Positions 1-7,527 of a DNA stretch of 13,263 bases are shown here, in pieces. The stretch is from CAZUCU01 sp964618845. GTDB taxonomy: Bacteria; Patescibacteriota; Minisyncoccia; Phycocordibacterales; JAACPR01. The DNA is taken from positions 1 through 13,263 of the forward strand of contig CAZUCU010000019.1 in the NCBI GenBank assembly GCA_964618845.1. The letters run 5' to 3'. A program made the position numbers and the translations under genes. Under the pieces are notes generated by a model. The model had not been told where the DNA came from. It did not search any database and was given only the letters and a program-made list of their open reading frames with translations. How positions within the stretch are numbered: position 1 is the first letter of the stretch; each line of letters opens with the position of its first letter.

Positions 1-9
1 CCCCAAAAT

Positions 10-36
10 TTGACAAAAAGTTTAGGAAACGATAAT
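10..36 (+). promoter_or_regulatory. Candidate nusA promoter
   Basis: A perfect -35 TTGACA (10-15) is followed by GATAAT (31-36) at 15 bp spacing; TAATAT at 33-38 gives 17 bp spacing. Transcription would start near 43, just before the hairpin at 51-72. This assignment is from consensus matching only. Confidence 0.55.
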
Positions 37-50
37 ATATTTACATTCAG

Positions 51-80
51 AAGTTCGCCACGAGGCGAACTTGGTTTTTT
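51..80 (+). terminator. Terminator-like hairpin in the nusA leader
   Basis: AAGTTCGCC (51-59) pairs perfectly with GGCGAACTT (64-72) around loop ACGA, followed by GG and six T. It has the form of an intrinsic terminator but lies between the predicted promoter and the nusA start. It may end an upstream gene, act as an attenuator for nusA, or both. A dispersed palindromic repeat is a third possibility. Confidence 0.6.
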
Positions 81-104
81 AAGAGAAACAATAAAAAATA
101 AAAT

Positions 105-1286
105 ATGTTTGATTTAAAGGTTATAAACTCTGTTCTTCAACAATTAGAAGAGGAACGGGGTGTTCCAAAAGAAAAAGTAATTGAGGCCATTGAGTTTGCG
201 CTTGCGAGCGCTTATAAAAAAGAGTATGGAAAGAGGGGGCAACTTATCAAATCTGAATTTAATCCAAATTCAGGAGATGTTGATTTTTTCCAAGTAAAAG
301 TAGTTGTGGACCCCAAAAATATTTTGGGTGAAGATGAAGAAATTACGGAAATAAAAGAAGGAGAAAATCCTAAAATTAGATTTAATGAAGAACAACACAT
401 TTTACCAGATGAAGCCAAACTCTTTAAAAGTGGAGCACAAATTGGCGATGAAATAGTTTTTCCTTTAGAAAGAAAGGCTGATTTTGGTAGAATTGCCTCC
501 CAAACCGCAAAACAAGTAATAATGCAAAAAATTAGAGAAGCGGAAAAGGTTTCTGTGATGGGTGAATATGGTCAACACGAAGGAGAAATTGTTTCTGGAA
601 CGGTTCAAAGAATGGAAAGAGGTGCTGTTTATTTGGATATGGGAAGAGCTATAGGATATCTGGCTTTTGAGGAACAGATTCCTGGGGAAAGATTTAAACA
701 AGGAGAAAGAGTAAGGGCATATTTATACAAAGTTGAAGAAAGTTCAAGGGGAATATTTTTGAAACTTTCCAGATCTCATCCAAAGTTTTTAGAACAGCTT
801 TTTTTCTCGGAAGTTCCAGAGCTTGCTCAGGGAATTGTTGAAATAAAAGCAATATCAAGAGAAGCTGGTTCAAGGTCAAAAATTGCTGTTTATTCAAAAG
901 ATGAGCACATTGATCCTGTTGGTGCTTTGGTTGGGCAACGAGGTGTACGTGTAAGCACCATAATGTCAGAACTCGGAGGAGAAAAAATTGATGTAATAGA
1001 GTGGTCAGAAAACCCCCGACAGTTTATAGAAGAAGCCCTATCCCCTGCCCAAATTATTGATGTTCAAGTGGAAGAGAGACCCTCTGAATTTGAAGATGGG
1101 AAAAATATAAAAATTGCAAAAGTAAAAGTTTCTTCAGATCAACAGTCTTTAGCAATTGGAAAAGGTGGTCAAAATGCAAGATTAGCCGCTAAATTAACTG
1201 GTTGGAAAATTGATGTACAATCAGTAGATGGGAGTTCCATTCAAGAAATAAAAGAAGAGCCCGAAGAAGAAGCCAATTTAATATAA
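105..1286 (+). CDS. nusA: Transcription termination/antitermination factor NusA
   Basis: NusA binds RNA polymerase and nascent RNA and modulates pausing, termination and antitermination in the cytoplasm. Visible in order: an N-terminal RNAP-binding domain (about 1-145), an S1 domain (about 157-224, starting GEIVSGTVQRM), KH1 (about 245-300, with VGQRGVRV and GGEKIDVIEW) and KH2 (about 315-375, with AIGKGGQNARLAAKLTGWKID). An acidic tail ends at residue 393. The length and KH1-KH2 order match the minimal NusA without the C-terminal repeats of gamma-proteobacteria. The ATG at 105 gives the canonical family start and has only a weak purine stretch (AAGAGAA) upstream. The usual partners are missing: infB does not follow, and rimP cannot lie within the 104 bases upstream. 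The gene has its own predicted promoter and leader hairpin. Confidence 0.97.
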   Translation: MFDLKVINSVLQQLEEERGVPKEKVIEAIEFALASAYKKEYGKRGQLIKSEFNPNSGDVDFFQVKVVVDPKNILGEDEEITEIKEGENPKIRFNEEQHILPDEAKLFKSGAQIGDEIVFPLERKADFGRIASQTAKQVIMQKIREAEKVSVMGEYGQHEGEIVSGTVQRMERGAVYLDMGRAIGYLAFEEQIPGERFKQGERVRAYLYKVEESSRGIFLKLSRSHPKFLEQLFFSEVPELAQGIVEIKAISREAGSRSKIAVYSKDEHIDPVGALVGQRGVRVSTIMSELGGEKIDVIEWSENPRQFIEEALSPAQIIDVQVEERPSEFEDGKNIKIAKVKVSSDQQSLAIGKGGQNARLAAKLTGWKIDVQSVDGSSIQEIKEEPEEEANLI

Positions 1287-1305
1287 ATACCACAAGAATA
1301 TTGTT

Positions 1306-1314
1306 TGGTATAAT
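1306..1314 (+). promoter_or_regulatory. Extended -10 promoter for the 1349-2235 gene pair
   Basis: TGG immediately precedes a perfect TATAAT (1309-1314), an extended -10 element with no convincing -35. It lies 20 bp after the nusA stop and 34 bp before the next ATG. Confidence 0.5.
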
Positions 1315-1348
1315 TAAAAAGTTATAAGTATAAATAATTATTTAAAAT

Positions 1349-1933
1349 ATGAAAAACAAAGCACTTTTTATTACAGCCCTTTTGGTTTTTGTTTTTTCTT
1401 TCAATTTTGTTTTGGCACAAAATATCAATGCTACAGGAACCCAAAACAGAATTCAAAGAGTTGCAGAAAAAAGGCAAGAAATCAAAAATAGATTTGAAGA
1501 AATAAAAAATAAAAAAGAACAACTGAAACTCAATCTTAATGAAGCTAAAAAACAAAAAGTTGATGGATTAGTTAATAGTGTATTACAAAGACTAAGAAAT
1601 TTTTCTAATAGATTTGATGGTCTTGTTGAAAGATTGCAGACGAGAATGGATTTATTAGAAGAAAAAGGTTTTTCTTTGGATAATACCAAGAAAGAACTTG
1701 AAAATTTGAAAGAAAAAATTGCTACTTCAAAAGTAACAATAGAAGAAGCAACAAATTCATTGAGTGAAATTTTAAAAGAAGAAAAAGTTTCCAGAGAAGC
1801 GGTTCAAACAATTCTTTTGAGTGTTAAAGAAGAAATGAAAAATACAAAGGAAACTTTCAAAAATGTATTAAATGTTTTAAGGGAAGAAATTGAAACTCAG
1901 CTTTCTGATCAGGAGGAAATAGAAACTGAGTAA
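1349..1933 (+). CDS. Secreted or periplasm-facing coiled-coil protein, unknown function
   Basis: I do not recognise a named family. Residues 1-23 form a classic signal peptide: a Lys-containing n-region, a Leu/Phe/Val-rich core and a plausible cleavage site after VLA. The remaining ~170 residues are almost entirely charged helix with heptad-like spacing (Glu/Lys rich, very few Gly or Pro), so a long exported coiled coil is likely. No Shine-Dalgarno sequence is visible before the ATG. The next gene, for a small single-pass membrane protein, begins 20 bp after this stop on the same strand, so the two are probably co-transcribed from the extended -10 promoter at 1306. Exported helical proteins of this kind are common in small CPR genomes. 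Function is unknown. Confidence 0.75.
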   Translation: MKNKALFITALLVFVFSFNFVLAQNINATGTQNRIQRVAEKRQEIKNRFEEIKNKKEQLKLNLNEAKKQKVDGLVNSVLQRLRNFSNRFDGLVERLQTRMDLLEEKGFSLDNTKKELENLKEKIATSKVTIEEATNSLSEILKEEKVSREAVQTILLSVKEEMKNTKETFKNVLNVLREEIETQLSDQEEIETE

Positions 1934-1953
1934 ATTATTATTAAATAATCAAT

Positions 1954-2235
1954 ATGGAAAACACAAATAAAGAATCATTTTTTCAAGAAAAAGAATCTAA
2001 AACTGGTCCCGTGATCGGATCTATTATTGTTATATTAATAATTTTAGTCGGTGGTCTGTTTTTTTTGAGTAAACAAATTGATGAAAGAAAAATTGAAATT
2101 ACAAATGAAAAATCACAATTCGAACAGGAAACAGTTAATGACATTTCATCTTTAGATCAAGAAATTGATGCTTTGAATTTGGGTGAAGTGGATAAAGAGT
2201 TAGATAAAATAAATCAAGAATTTGATTCTATTTAA
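1954..2235 (+). CDS. Small single-pass membrane protein with C-terminal coiled coil
   Basis: This 93-residue protein has a short hydrophilic N-terminus (1-17), one strong transmembrane helix (about 19-40, core IGSIIVILIILVGGLFFL) and a charged helical tail of about 50 residues with hydrophobic positions spaced like a coiled coil. It follows the exported coiled-coil gene after 20 bp and probably forms an operon with it; a structural pairing of the two helical tails is possible but only inferred. No enzymatic motif is visible. No family assigned. Confidence 0.75.
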   Translation: MENTNKESFFQEKESKTGPVIGSIIVILIILVGGLFFLSKQIDERKIEITNEKSQFEQETVNDISSLDQEIDALNLGEVDKELDKINQEFDSI

Positions 2236-2267
2236 TATTTATTTTTAAAATACCAAAATGTCTCTTA

Positions 2268-2294
2268 TTGACATGGGTGTGTTTTTGTTATAGT
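2268..2294 (+). promoter_or_regulatory. Promoter for the 2335 membrane-protein gene
   Basis: A perfect TTGACA (2268-2273) is followed after 15 bp by TATAGT (2289-2294). The predicted start site near 2300 leaves a leader of about 35 nt. Confidence 0.5.
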
Positions 2295-2334
2295 TTCAAA
2301 TTTGAAAGGTTAGTTCTTCAAAAACCAATGACAA

Positions 2335-2757
2335 ATGAAAACAAGCACCAAACTTCAAAAATTGGTTTTCTCTGCAATGTCAATTTTTGGTGGAGCATTT
2401 TTGCTTGCTTTGGTTATCAAAATTCAACACCCTAGATTTTCGATAGCTGTCGAAAATAATTTTTTTGCTCTTTTGTTCGTGGCTTTTGGTTCTCTTTGCG
2501 CAAGCCTCTTTTTCATTAGCTGTATCTCTCGATATTTTGAGAACAGAGATGAAATCAATAATGCTTGCAAATGTGTTTCTGGTTTGGAAAAAGAAGTGCC
2601 AAAACAAAACTTTCAAAGTATAAGTATGACGCAGGAAGAAATTAGTAAGCTTCACGATGCTGGTTTTGATTTTTGCCAGGGGTCTGGTGTTTGTTATTGT
2701 GTCAATACTGGATCTTTTACAAGGCCGATGCCAGTTGAAAAGATCTCTGACAAATGA
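2335..2757 (+). CDS. Small two-helix membrane protein with cysteine-rich tail, unknown function
   Basis: This 140-residue protein has two probable transmembrane helices (about 10-28 and 42-64) joined by a short loop, then a hydrophilic C-terminal domain. Cysteines cluster in the tail: a CKC pair after the second helix, and C...CYC near residues 114-122, which could bind metal or form disulfides. Base use is less AT-biased than in the neighbouring genes, hinting at a different origin. The gene is a self-contained unit with its own TTGACA promoter upstream and a 10-bp hairpin terminator 10 bp after the stop. No Shine-Dalgarno is visible at the ATG. I do not recognise the family. Confidence 0.65.
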   Translation: MKTSTKLQKLVFSAMSIFGGAFLLALVIKIQHPRFSIAVENNFFALLFVAFGSLCASLFFISCISRYFENRDEINNACKCVSGLEKEVPKQNFQSISMTQEEISKLHDAGFDFCQGSGVCYCVNTGSFTRPMPVEKISDK

Positions 2758-2767
2758 TTGGTTTTTT

Positions 2768-2796
2768 AATGCAAGGCTCGGCCTTGCATTTTTTAA
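2768..2796 (+). terminator. Intrinsic terminator after the 2335 gene
   Basis: AATGCAAGGC (2768-2777) pairs perfectly with GCCTTGCATT (2781-2790) around loop TCG and is followed by a T run. A T run also precedes it (2762-2767), but as T on the plus strand; the element is primarily a plus-strand terminator. Confidence 0.85.
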
Positions 2797-2834
2797 ATAT
2801 TTTTTGATTGCAAAAAAAAATTAATAATATAAAC

Positions 2835-2843
2835 TGCGATAAT
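2835..2843 (+). promoter_or_regulatory. Extended -10 promoter for trigger factor
   Basis: TGC directly precedes GATAAT (2838-2843), the same -10 variant as at nusA. The -35 region is a run of A. A second option is TTGATT (2804-2809) with TAATAT (2825-2830) at 15 bp spacing. A weak AGGT lies about 10 nt before the ATG. Confidence 0.4.
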
Positions 2844-2875
2844 TAAAGGTGAACAATAAATAGGTAAAAAATAAT

Positions 2876-3886
2876 ATGAAAACAAAATATAAAATTTTAG
2901 AAAAAAACGATTCTCAAAATTCAACAAGTATTTTGTTAGTAGAGATCGATAAAAATTTCGTGTCTTCTTTTAGGCAATCTACTATAAATGATTTAAAGCA
3001 AGAAATTGAAGTTGATGGCTTCAGAAAAGGAAAAGTACCCGAATCTAAAGTTATTGAGGTTTCTGGTGAATTAAAGATTTGGGAAAAGAATGCCTTCAAA
3101 GCCATAAACTCTTTAATTCCTTCTATCTTGCAGGATGAAAATTTAAATATAATTACAATGCCGAACGTCTCTCTTGTAAAGCTTGCCCCCGGTGTGAATT
3201 TGGAAATAAAAATGGAATTAACCTTAATGCCAGAAGTTAAATTACCTGACTATAAAAATATTGCACAGTCAGTAAAAAAAGAAAAAGAAACAGAAGCAAC
3301 AGAAAAGGAAATCGATGAATATATTAACCACATTAGAGAAAATAAAAAACAAATCGATAAATTGGAAACAGCTCCAGAATTAAATGATGATTTTGTAAAA
3401 TCTTTGGGAAATTTCAAAGATGTTGAAGATTTCAAAAAACAAATAACAGAAAATATCAGCAGAGATAAAAAATTAAATTTAGATCAGAAAAGAAGAGTTG
3501 AAATTATTGAAAAAATAATAAAAGAATCTGAAATTCAACTACCTGAAATTTTGATCCAGGAGGAGCAGGAAAAAATGTTAGCTGAATTTAAAGCTCGTGT
3601 TGAAGGTTTTAAAATGGATTTTAATGAATATCTAAAAGAAATCAAAAAGACAGAAGAGGAATTGAAAAAAGAGTGGTTGGCTGATTCAGAAAAAAGAGCA
3701 AAAATGAATTTAATTCTTCCCAAAATTGCACGGGAAGAAAACTTAAAACCCGATGAAAAACAACTGGAAGACGAAGTAAAACATCTAAAAGAACATTATA
3801 AAGATATTAATGACAATACTGCTAAATTGTACGTTGCTAATATTTTGACTAACCAAAAAGTCTTTGAATTTTTGGAAAGTTTATAA
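2876..3886 (+). CDS. tig: Trigger factor lacking the PPIase domain
   Basis: Trigger factor is the ribosome-associated chaperone that meets nascent chains at the exit tunnel. The N-terminal ribosome-binding domain carries the signature GFRKGKVP at residues 48-55. In full-length homologues an FKBP-type peptidyl-prolyl isomerase domain of about 90-100 residues is inserted between the first arm helix and the PEL-x-D-F segment of the C-terminal chaperone domain. Here the helix at 141-165 runs directly into PELNDDFVKSLG (about 168-179), so the isomerase domain is cleanly absent. The total is 336 residues against about 430 in the E. coli protein. The C-terminal substrate-cradle domain appears complete to residue 336. 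It is convergent with rsmE (10 bp apart) and near clpP, echoing the common tig-clpP neighbourhood. Confidence 0.93.
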   Translation: MKTKYKILEKNDSQNSTSILLVEIDKNFVSSFRQSTINDLKQEIEVDGFRKGKVPESKVIEVSGELKIWEKNAFKAINSLIPSILQDENLNIITMPNVSLVKLAPGVNLEIKMELTLMPEVKLPDYKNIAQSVKKEKETEATEKEIDEYINHIRENKKQIDKLETAPELNDDFVKSLGNFKDVEDFKKQITENISRDKKLNLDQKRRVEIIEKIIKESEIQLPEILIQEEQEKMLAEFKARVEGFKMDFNEYLKEIKKTEEELKKEWLADSEKRAKMNLILPKIAREENLKPDEKQLEDEVKHLKEHYKDINDNTAKLYVANILTNQKVFEFLESL

Positions 3887-3896
3887 TTTAATAGTT

Positions 3897-4613
3897 TTAA
3901 TTTATAGAAAATAAAAACGGGATAACTACACACGCTGTCTCTGTTTTTAAAACCCTATTCCCCATTTGATGGATGTGAAACTTTTTTTCTTTGAATATCT
4001 CTATTTCTTTTGAAGACCACCCGCCCTCTGGTCCGATTAAAATATTTATTTCACTAAACAATTTAAAATCACTTACGTTTAATTTTTCTCCCATAGTATG
4101 AAACACGAAAGTATTTTTTGAATTTAATTTTTGCAGAACATTTTTTAAGTTTTCAACTTCTTTCAATTGGGGAAGAATAGGATTTTCTGATTGTTCACAG
4201 GCCTCGATTAAAATTCTCTCTGCTCTTTCTTTTTTGATATTTAATTTTTCTGTTCTATCGGTGATAATAGGATGAAAATTTGTTACACCAACCTCTGTTC
4301 CCTTTTCCAAAATTAATTCAAATTTATTTTTTCTTGGAATTCCAAAATAAAGATTAATAAGTTTGTGCTCATTTTGTTGTCTCGTATTTTTTTCTAAGAT
4401 TTTTAGAATACATTCTTTTTTCTCCAATTTTTCTATTTCACACTTATACCAAGTTCCCTTGCCATCAAATAAAACTACTTTTTCACCTTGTTTAAATTTC
4501 AAAACTTTGTTAAATTGATGTAACAACTGAATTAGGGTAAGACGAAACAGGTTCTCCTTGGGGTCAAGCTCACCTTCTCCATTCAAAAACCAATGTAGCT
4601 TCTCTTGTTTCAT
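3897..4613 (-). CDS. rsmE: 16S rRNA (uracil-1498-N3)-methyltransferase RsmE
   Basis: RsmE methylates N3 of U1498 in 16S rRNA using S-adenosylmethionine. It has an N-terminal PUA-like RNA-binding domain (about 1-75) and a SPOUT knot methyltransferase domain. Visible family motifs are EKGTEVGV (103-110), EACEQS (137-142), the SAM-binding IGPEGGWS (193-200) and the knot segment MGNRVLKTETA (217-227). At 238 residues it has normal length. The N-terminal sequence LHWF is a variant of the usual HRFF start and contains a short acidic insertion. It is transcribed opposite to tig and diverges from clpP across a 66-bp spacer. Confidence 0.95.
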   Translation of the reverse strand: MKQEKLHWFLNGEGELDPKENLFRLTLIQLLHQFNKVLKFKQGEKVVLFDGKGTWYKCEIEKLEKKECILKILEKNTRQQNEHKLINLYFGIPRKNKFELILEKGTEVGVTNFHPIITDRTEKLNIKKERAERILIEACEQSENPILPQLKEVENLKNVLQKLNSKNTFVFHTMGEKLNVSDFKLFSEINILIGPEGGWSSKEIEIFKEKKFHIHQMGNRVLKTETACVVIPFLFSIN

Positions 4614-4642
4614 ATGATTTGATTTTAAAAATAATTTTTAGT

Positions 4643-4671
4643 ATTGTAACGTTATTAACGATTAATTTAAA
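4643..4671 (-). promoter_or_regulatory. Candidate rsmE promoter in the rsmE-clpP spacer
   Basis: Reading the minus strand, TACAAT (4648-4643) is a good -10 placed about 30 nt before the rsmE ATG, with a weak TTTAAA 17 bp upstream. An 11-bp palindrome, CGTTATTAACG (4650-4660), lies between them and could be an operator. No equally good plus-strand promoter for clpP is visible. Confidence 0.35.
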
Positions 4672-4679
4672 GTTTTAAT

Positions 4680-5249
4680 ATGATTATTCCAACAGTAATA
4701 GACAAAACCCAGTTTGGGGAAAGAGTCTATGATATTTATTCGAGGCTTCTTAAGGAAAATATAATTTTTATGGGAGGTCCAATAACCGACGAAACAGCCA
4801 ATTTAATAATTGCGCAGCTTTTGTATTTGCAATCAGTTGATTCCAAAAAGGATGTTCATCTTTACATAAATTCACCCGGAGGCTCGGCTTCCGCGACTCT
4901 GGCGATGATTGACACAATAAATCACATAAAAAATGATGTTTCTACATATTGTGTAGGGATGGCCGCTTCAGGTGGCGCTTGGCTTTTATCTTCTGGAACA
5001 AAAGGAAAAAGATATGCTCTTCCAAATGCTGAAATAATGATTCATCAACCACTTGGTGGTGCTGAGGGGCAAGCAACAGATATCGCCATTCGTGCGGAAA
5101 ACATCCTAAAACTTAGAAAAAATCTTACAGAAATTATGGCCAAAAATACAGGCCAGACCTTTGTAAAAGTCCAAAAAGATATTGAGCGAGATTTTTTCTT
5201 GAGTGCTAAAGATGCACAAAAATACGGAATAGTTGATAAGGTACTTTAA
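4680..5249 (+). CDS. clpP: ATP-dependent Clp protease proteolytic subunit ClpP
   Basis: ClpP is the self-compartmentalised serine peptidase that degrades proteins unfolded by ClpX, ClpA or ClpC partners in the cytoplasm. The catalytic triad is intact: Ser97 in GMAASGGA, His122 in MIHQPLGG and Asp171 in ERDFF. The oxyanion segment YINSPGGSA lies at 62-70. The active-site context ASGGAWLL differs slightly from the common ASMGAFLL. At 189 residues it has normal length and no obvious propeptide. No ATPase partner gene lies next to it; rny follows instead, after a spacer filled by a 63-bp inverted repeat. Confidence 0.97.
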   Translation: MIIPTVIDKTQFGERVYDIYSRLLKENIIFMGGPITDETANLIIAQLLYLQSVDSKKDVHLYINSPGGSASATLAMIDTINHIKNDVSTYCVGMAASGGAWLLSSGTKGKRYALPNAEIMIHQPLGGAEGQATDIAIRAENILKLRKNLTEIMAKNTGQTFVKVQKDIERDFFLSAKDAQKYGIVDKVL

Positions 5250-5262
5250 TAAAATAGCGAGA

Positions 5263-5325
5263 AGTGAAAAGCGAGAAGTAAGAAGAAAAATCCTTCTTCT
5301 CGCTTCTTGCTTCTAACTTTTCACT
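5263..5325 (+). repeat. Inverted repeat between clpP and rny
   Basis: Two 23-nt arms (5263-5285 and 5303-5325) match as inverted repeats at 20 of 23 positions, with outer stem AGTGAAAAG/CTTTTCACT perfect. The arms are themselves built of GA-rich near-repeats (GAGAAG, GTAAGAAG). The structure ends 7 nt before the rny ATG. There is no T tract, so it is not a classic terminator; it may stabilise or process the clpP mRNA, or be a mobile palindromic repeat. Confidence 0.7.
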
Positions 5326-5332
5326 AAAATTT

Positions 5333-6865
5333 ATGTATAGTTTAATAATCATCGCTATAATCGCATCGAGTGCAGGGTTGGCAGGTATTGCTGTCGGTTG
5401 GTTTTTGCGTTTCATTATTTCTTTGGGCCAGAAAGGCTCTATGGAGCTTGAAATAAAAGAGATGATGTTATCAGCGAGGGAAGAAGCCGAAAAAATAATT
5501 CAAGAAGCCCAAGAAGAATCAGAAAAAACCATAAAAGAAACAAAAGATGAAGTAAAAAAAACCGAAGAAAGACTCCAAAAAATGGAAGAGAGACTTATTA
5601 ATAAAGAACAATTATTAGACCGAAGGCAAGTAGATTTGGATGAAAATACGAATCTTTTTAAAGAAAAAGAAGAAAATATAGAAAATATAAGGGCAGAATT
5701 GCTAAAAATAAAAGAAAAGAAAGTTTCTGAACTTCAAAAATTAGGTTCTATTTCTGTCAAGGAGGCCAAGGAAGAGCTTGTTAAATCTTTGGAAGAGGAA
5801 TACGAGGAAGATATAAAAACAAGGATTAGAAAATTGGAAATTTCTGGTAAAGAAAAAATTGAAGAAAGAGCCAAAGAAATTTTAACATCCTCAATTCAAA
5901 GAATGGGAAACTCTCTTCCCTCTGAAGTTTTTGCCTCAAGCGTTGATTTGCCAGATGATTCAATAAAAGGAAAAATAATTGGGAAAGAAGGAAGAAATAT
6001 AAAATCTTTTGAAAGATTAACAGGAGTTGAATTAATTGTTGATGATACCCCCTCGACTGTTATTGTTTCTTCTTTTGATCCGGTTAGAAGACAGATTGCT
6101 ATTCTTGCGCTGGATGCCTTAATCAAAGATGGCAGAATTCAACCTGCTAAAATAGAAAAAGAGGTTACAAAAGCCCAAAAAGAAATAAATGATTTAATAA
6201 AAAAGAAAGGAGAAGAAGCGGCTTATGAATGTGGAGTTTTTTCTTTGGATCAGAGAATTCTTCAGATTTTGGGAAGATTATATTTTAGAACTTCCTATGG
6301 TCAAAATATCTTAGAGCATTCCAAAGAAATGGCCCATATCGCTGGTATGATTGCTGAAGAATTGGGAGCGAATGTTAAAATAGCCAAAGCAGGAGCTTTG
6401 GTTCATGACATTGGTAAAGCAATTGATCATGAGGTTCCCGGAACTCATGTAGAAATTGGTCGGAGAATTTTACAAAAATTTGGCGCTGATGAAGAAATTA
6501 TCAAGGCGATGCAATCTCATCACGATGAATACCCCTATGAAACAGTAGAATCTGTTATTGTGCAAGTAGCTGATGCAATATCAGGCAGTAGACCGGGCGC
6601 GCGACGTGAAGGAGTAGAAAATTATTTGAAACGATTGGATGAGTTAGAAAATATTGCTAATTCTTTTCCTGGAATAGACAATGCTTATGCTATTCAGGCC
6701 GGTCGAGAGATTAGAATTTTTGTAAAGCCAGATGAGGTTTCTGACTTAGAAGCCCGGAGAATTGCTCGAGAAATTGCTCAAAGAATTGAAAACGAGCTTA
6801 AATTTCCGGGTGAAATAAAGGTTACTGTGATTCGAGAAAATAAAATTGTCGAATACGCTAGGTAA
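5333..6865 (+). CDS. rny: Ribonuclease Y
   Basis: RNase Y is the membrane-anchored endoribonuclease that starts mRNA decay in bacteria lacking RNase E. Order of parts: an N-terminal transmembrane helix (about 4-31), a long charged coiled coil (about 40-180), a KH RNA-binding domain with GKIIGKEGRNIKSFE starting at residue 213, and a metal-dependent HD phosphohydrolase domain with LVHDIGKAID (His358-Asp359) and SHHDEYP further on. At 510 residues it is close to the usual ~520. The ATG at 5333 puts the membrane anchor at the very N-terminus as expected, though no Shine-Dalgarno is present and the upstream inverted repeat almost touches it. A long repeat element starts at its stop codon. Confidence 0.97.
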   Translation: MYSLIIIAIIASSAGLAGIAVGWFLRFIISLGQKGSMELEIKEMMLSAREEAEKIIQEAQEESEKTIKETKDEVKKTEERLQKMEERLINKEQLLDRRQVDLDENTNLFKEKEENIENIRAELLKIKEKKVSELQKLGSISVKEAKEELVKSLEEEYEEDIKTRIRKLEISGKEKIEERAKEILTSSIQRMGNSLPSEVFASSVDLPDDSIKGKIIGKEGRNIKSFERLTGVELIVDDTPSTVIVSSFDPVRRQIAILALDALIKDGRIQPAKIEKEVTKAQKEINDLIKKKGEEAAYECGVFSLDQRILQILGRLYFRTSYGQNILEHSKEMAHIAGMIAEELGANVKIAKAGALVHDIGKAIDHEVPGTHVEIGRRILQKFGADEEIIKAMQSHHDEYPYETVESVIVQVADAISGSRPGARREGVENYLKRLDELENIANSFPGIDNAYAIQAGREIRIFVKPDEVSDLEARRIAREIAQRIENELKFPGEIKVTVIRENKIVEYAR

Positions 6866-7048
6866 AAAGAAATGCGAAGCACAAAATAGTAAAAACACGA
6901 AATCAGAAATTCGAAATAAGAAACTCCTCGACAAAGCTCGGGGCAAGCAAATTCGAAATACGAAATTCGAAATCAGAAACATAAGTTTGAAATTTCGTGC
7001 TTAGTGCTTGTGATTTGTTTCTAATTTCGTGCTTCGGATTTCGTTTTT
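6864..7048 (+). repeat. Long imperfect inverted repeat of GAAAT/TTCG units after rny
   Basis: The spacer after rny is filled with short related units (GAAATTC, CGAAATA, CGAAATC). Its ends are inverted copies: 6869-6887 matches the reverse complement of 7024-7042 at 17 of 19 positions, flanked by AAAAA and TTTTT. A palindrome CTCGACAAAGCTCG (6927-6940) followed by GGG lies in the left half. The whole can fold into one long imperfect hairpin beginning at the rny stop codon. Reading frames here are low-complexity (FEIRNSK-like) and are not genes. Confidence 0.7.
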
Positions 7049-7077
7049 CTTCTAATATTGTCTCCAGTTTATTTTTT

Positions 7078-7144
7078 TTGACAAAATTTGCCAAACTATG
7101 TGTAGTTCTTGGGCTATTGCCAAAAAAGCCTTATTTTTTATAAT
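7078..7144 (+). promoter_or_regulatory. Two tandem promoters for the HU gene
   Basis: P1: TTGACA (7078-7083), 17 bp, TGTAGT (7101-7106). P2: TTGCCA (7117-7122), 16 bp, perfect TATAAT (7139-7144), start near 7151. A small hairpin GCTTAAAAC/GTTTTAGC (7152-7172) would sit at the 5' end of the P2 mRNA. Two near-consensus promoters suit a highly expressed nucleoid protein. Confidence 0.65.
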
Positions 7145-7204
7145 GGGGGTAGCTTAAAACAAGTGTTTTAGCGGTAATTTAATAGAAAAATTAACTATAA
7201 AAAT

Positions 7205-7477
7205 ATGAATAAAGTAAATCTTGCAGAAAAAGTTCAATCTGTATTAGGTGGAACAAAAGCAGACGCTGAGAGAGCAGTAGATATGGTTTTTGATTCAATC
7301 ACATCTGAACTTAAAAAAGGAGGTGAAGTTTCAGTTGCTGGTTTTGGAATTTTTGCAACCAAAAAAAGAGCTGCTAGAACAGCGAGAAACCCAAGAACAG
7401 GTGCGTCAGTTTCAGTTCCTGCTATGAGTGTGCCCAAATTTAGAGCTTCAAAGGCTTTGAAAGACGCGGTGAAATAA
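7205..7477 (+). CDS. hup: DNA-binding protein HU
   Basis: HU is a small dimeric nucleoid protein that bends DNA without strong sequence preference. The 90 residues match the family exactly: an N-terminal helix pair (1-40), GFGIF at 46-50 and the DNA-embracing arm with the signature RNPRTG at 61-66 including the intercalating Pro63. Base and amino-acid use are enriched for Ala/Arg relative to neighbours, usual for HU. It is monocistronic: two promoters in front and a 16-bp terminator right behind. IHF is less likely because this genome type normally has only one HU-like protein and no second subunit is nearby. Confidence 0.96.
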   Translation: MNKVNLAEKVQSVLGGTKADAERAVDMVFDSITSELKKGGEVSVAGFGIFATKKRAARTARNPRTGASVSVPAMSVPKFRASKALKDAVK

Positions 7478-7492
7478 TTTCTTTTTTGAAAT

Positions 7493-7527
7493 AAACAAAA
7501 GGCGCGCCTTCGGCGCGCCTTTTGTTT
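7493..7527 (+). terminator. Bidirectional terminator between HU and the toxin gene
   Basis: A perfect 16-bp stem (7493-7508 with 7512-7527) has GC core GGCGCGCC, loop TTC, a T-rich 3' flank and an A-rich 5' flank. It can stop transcription from both convergent genes and overlaps the toxin stop codon by one base. Confidence 0.9.

Noticed and set aside
6890..7020. Possible CRISPR-like short repeats
   Set aside because: Units are too short, irregular and inverted, with no uniform spacers and no cas genes.
6746..7094. Minus-strand frames after rny
   Set aside because: They translate the GAAAT/TTCG repeat into low-complexity peptides with no start signal or domain.
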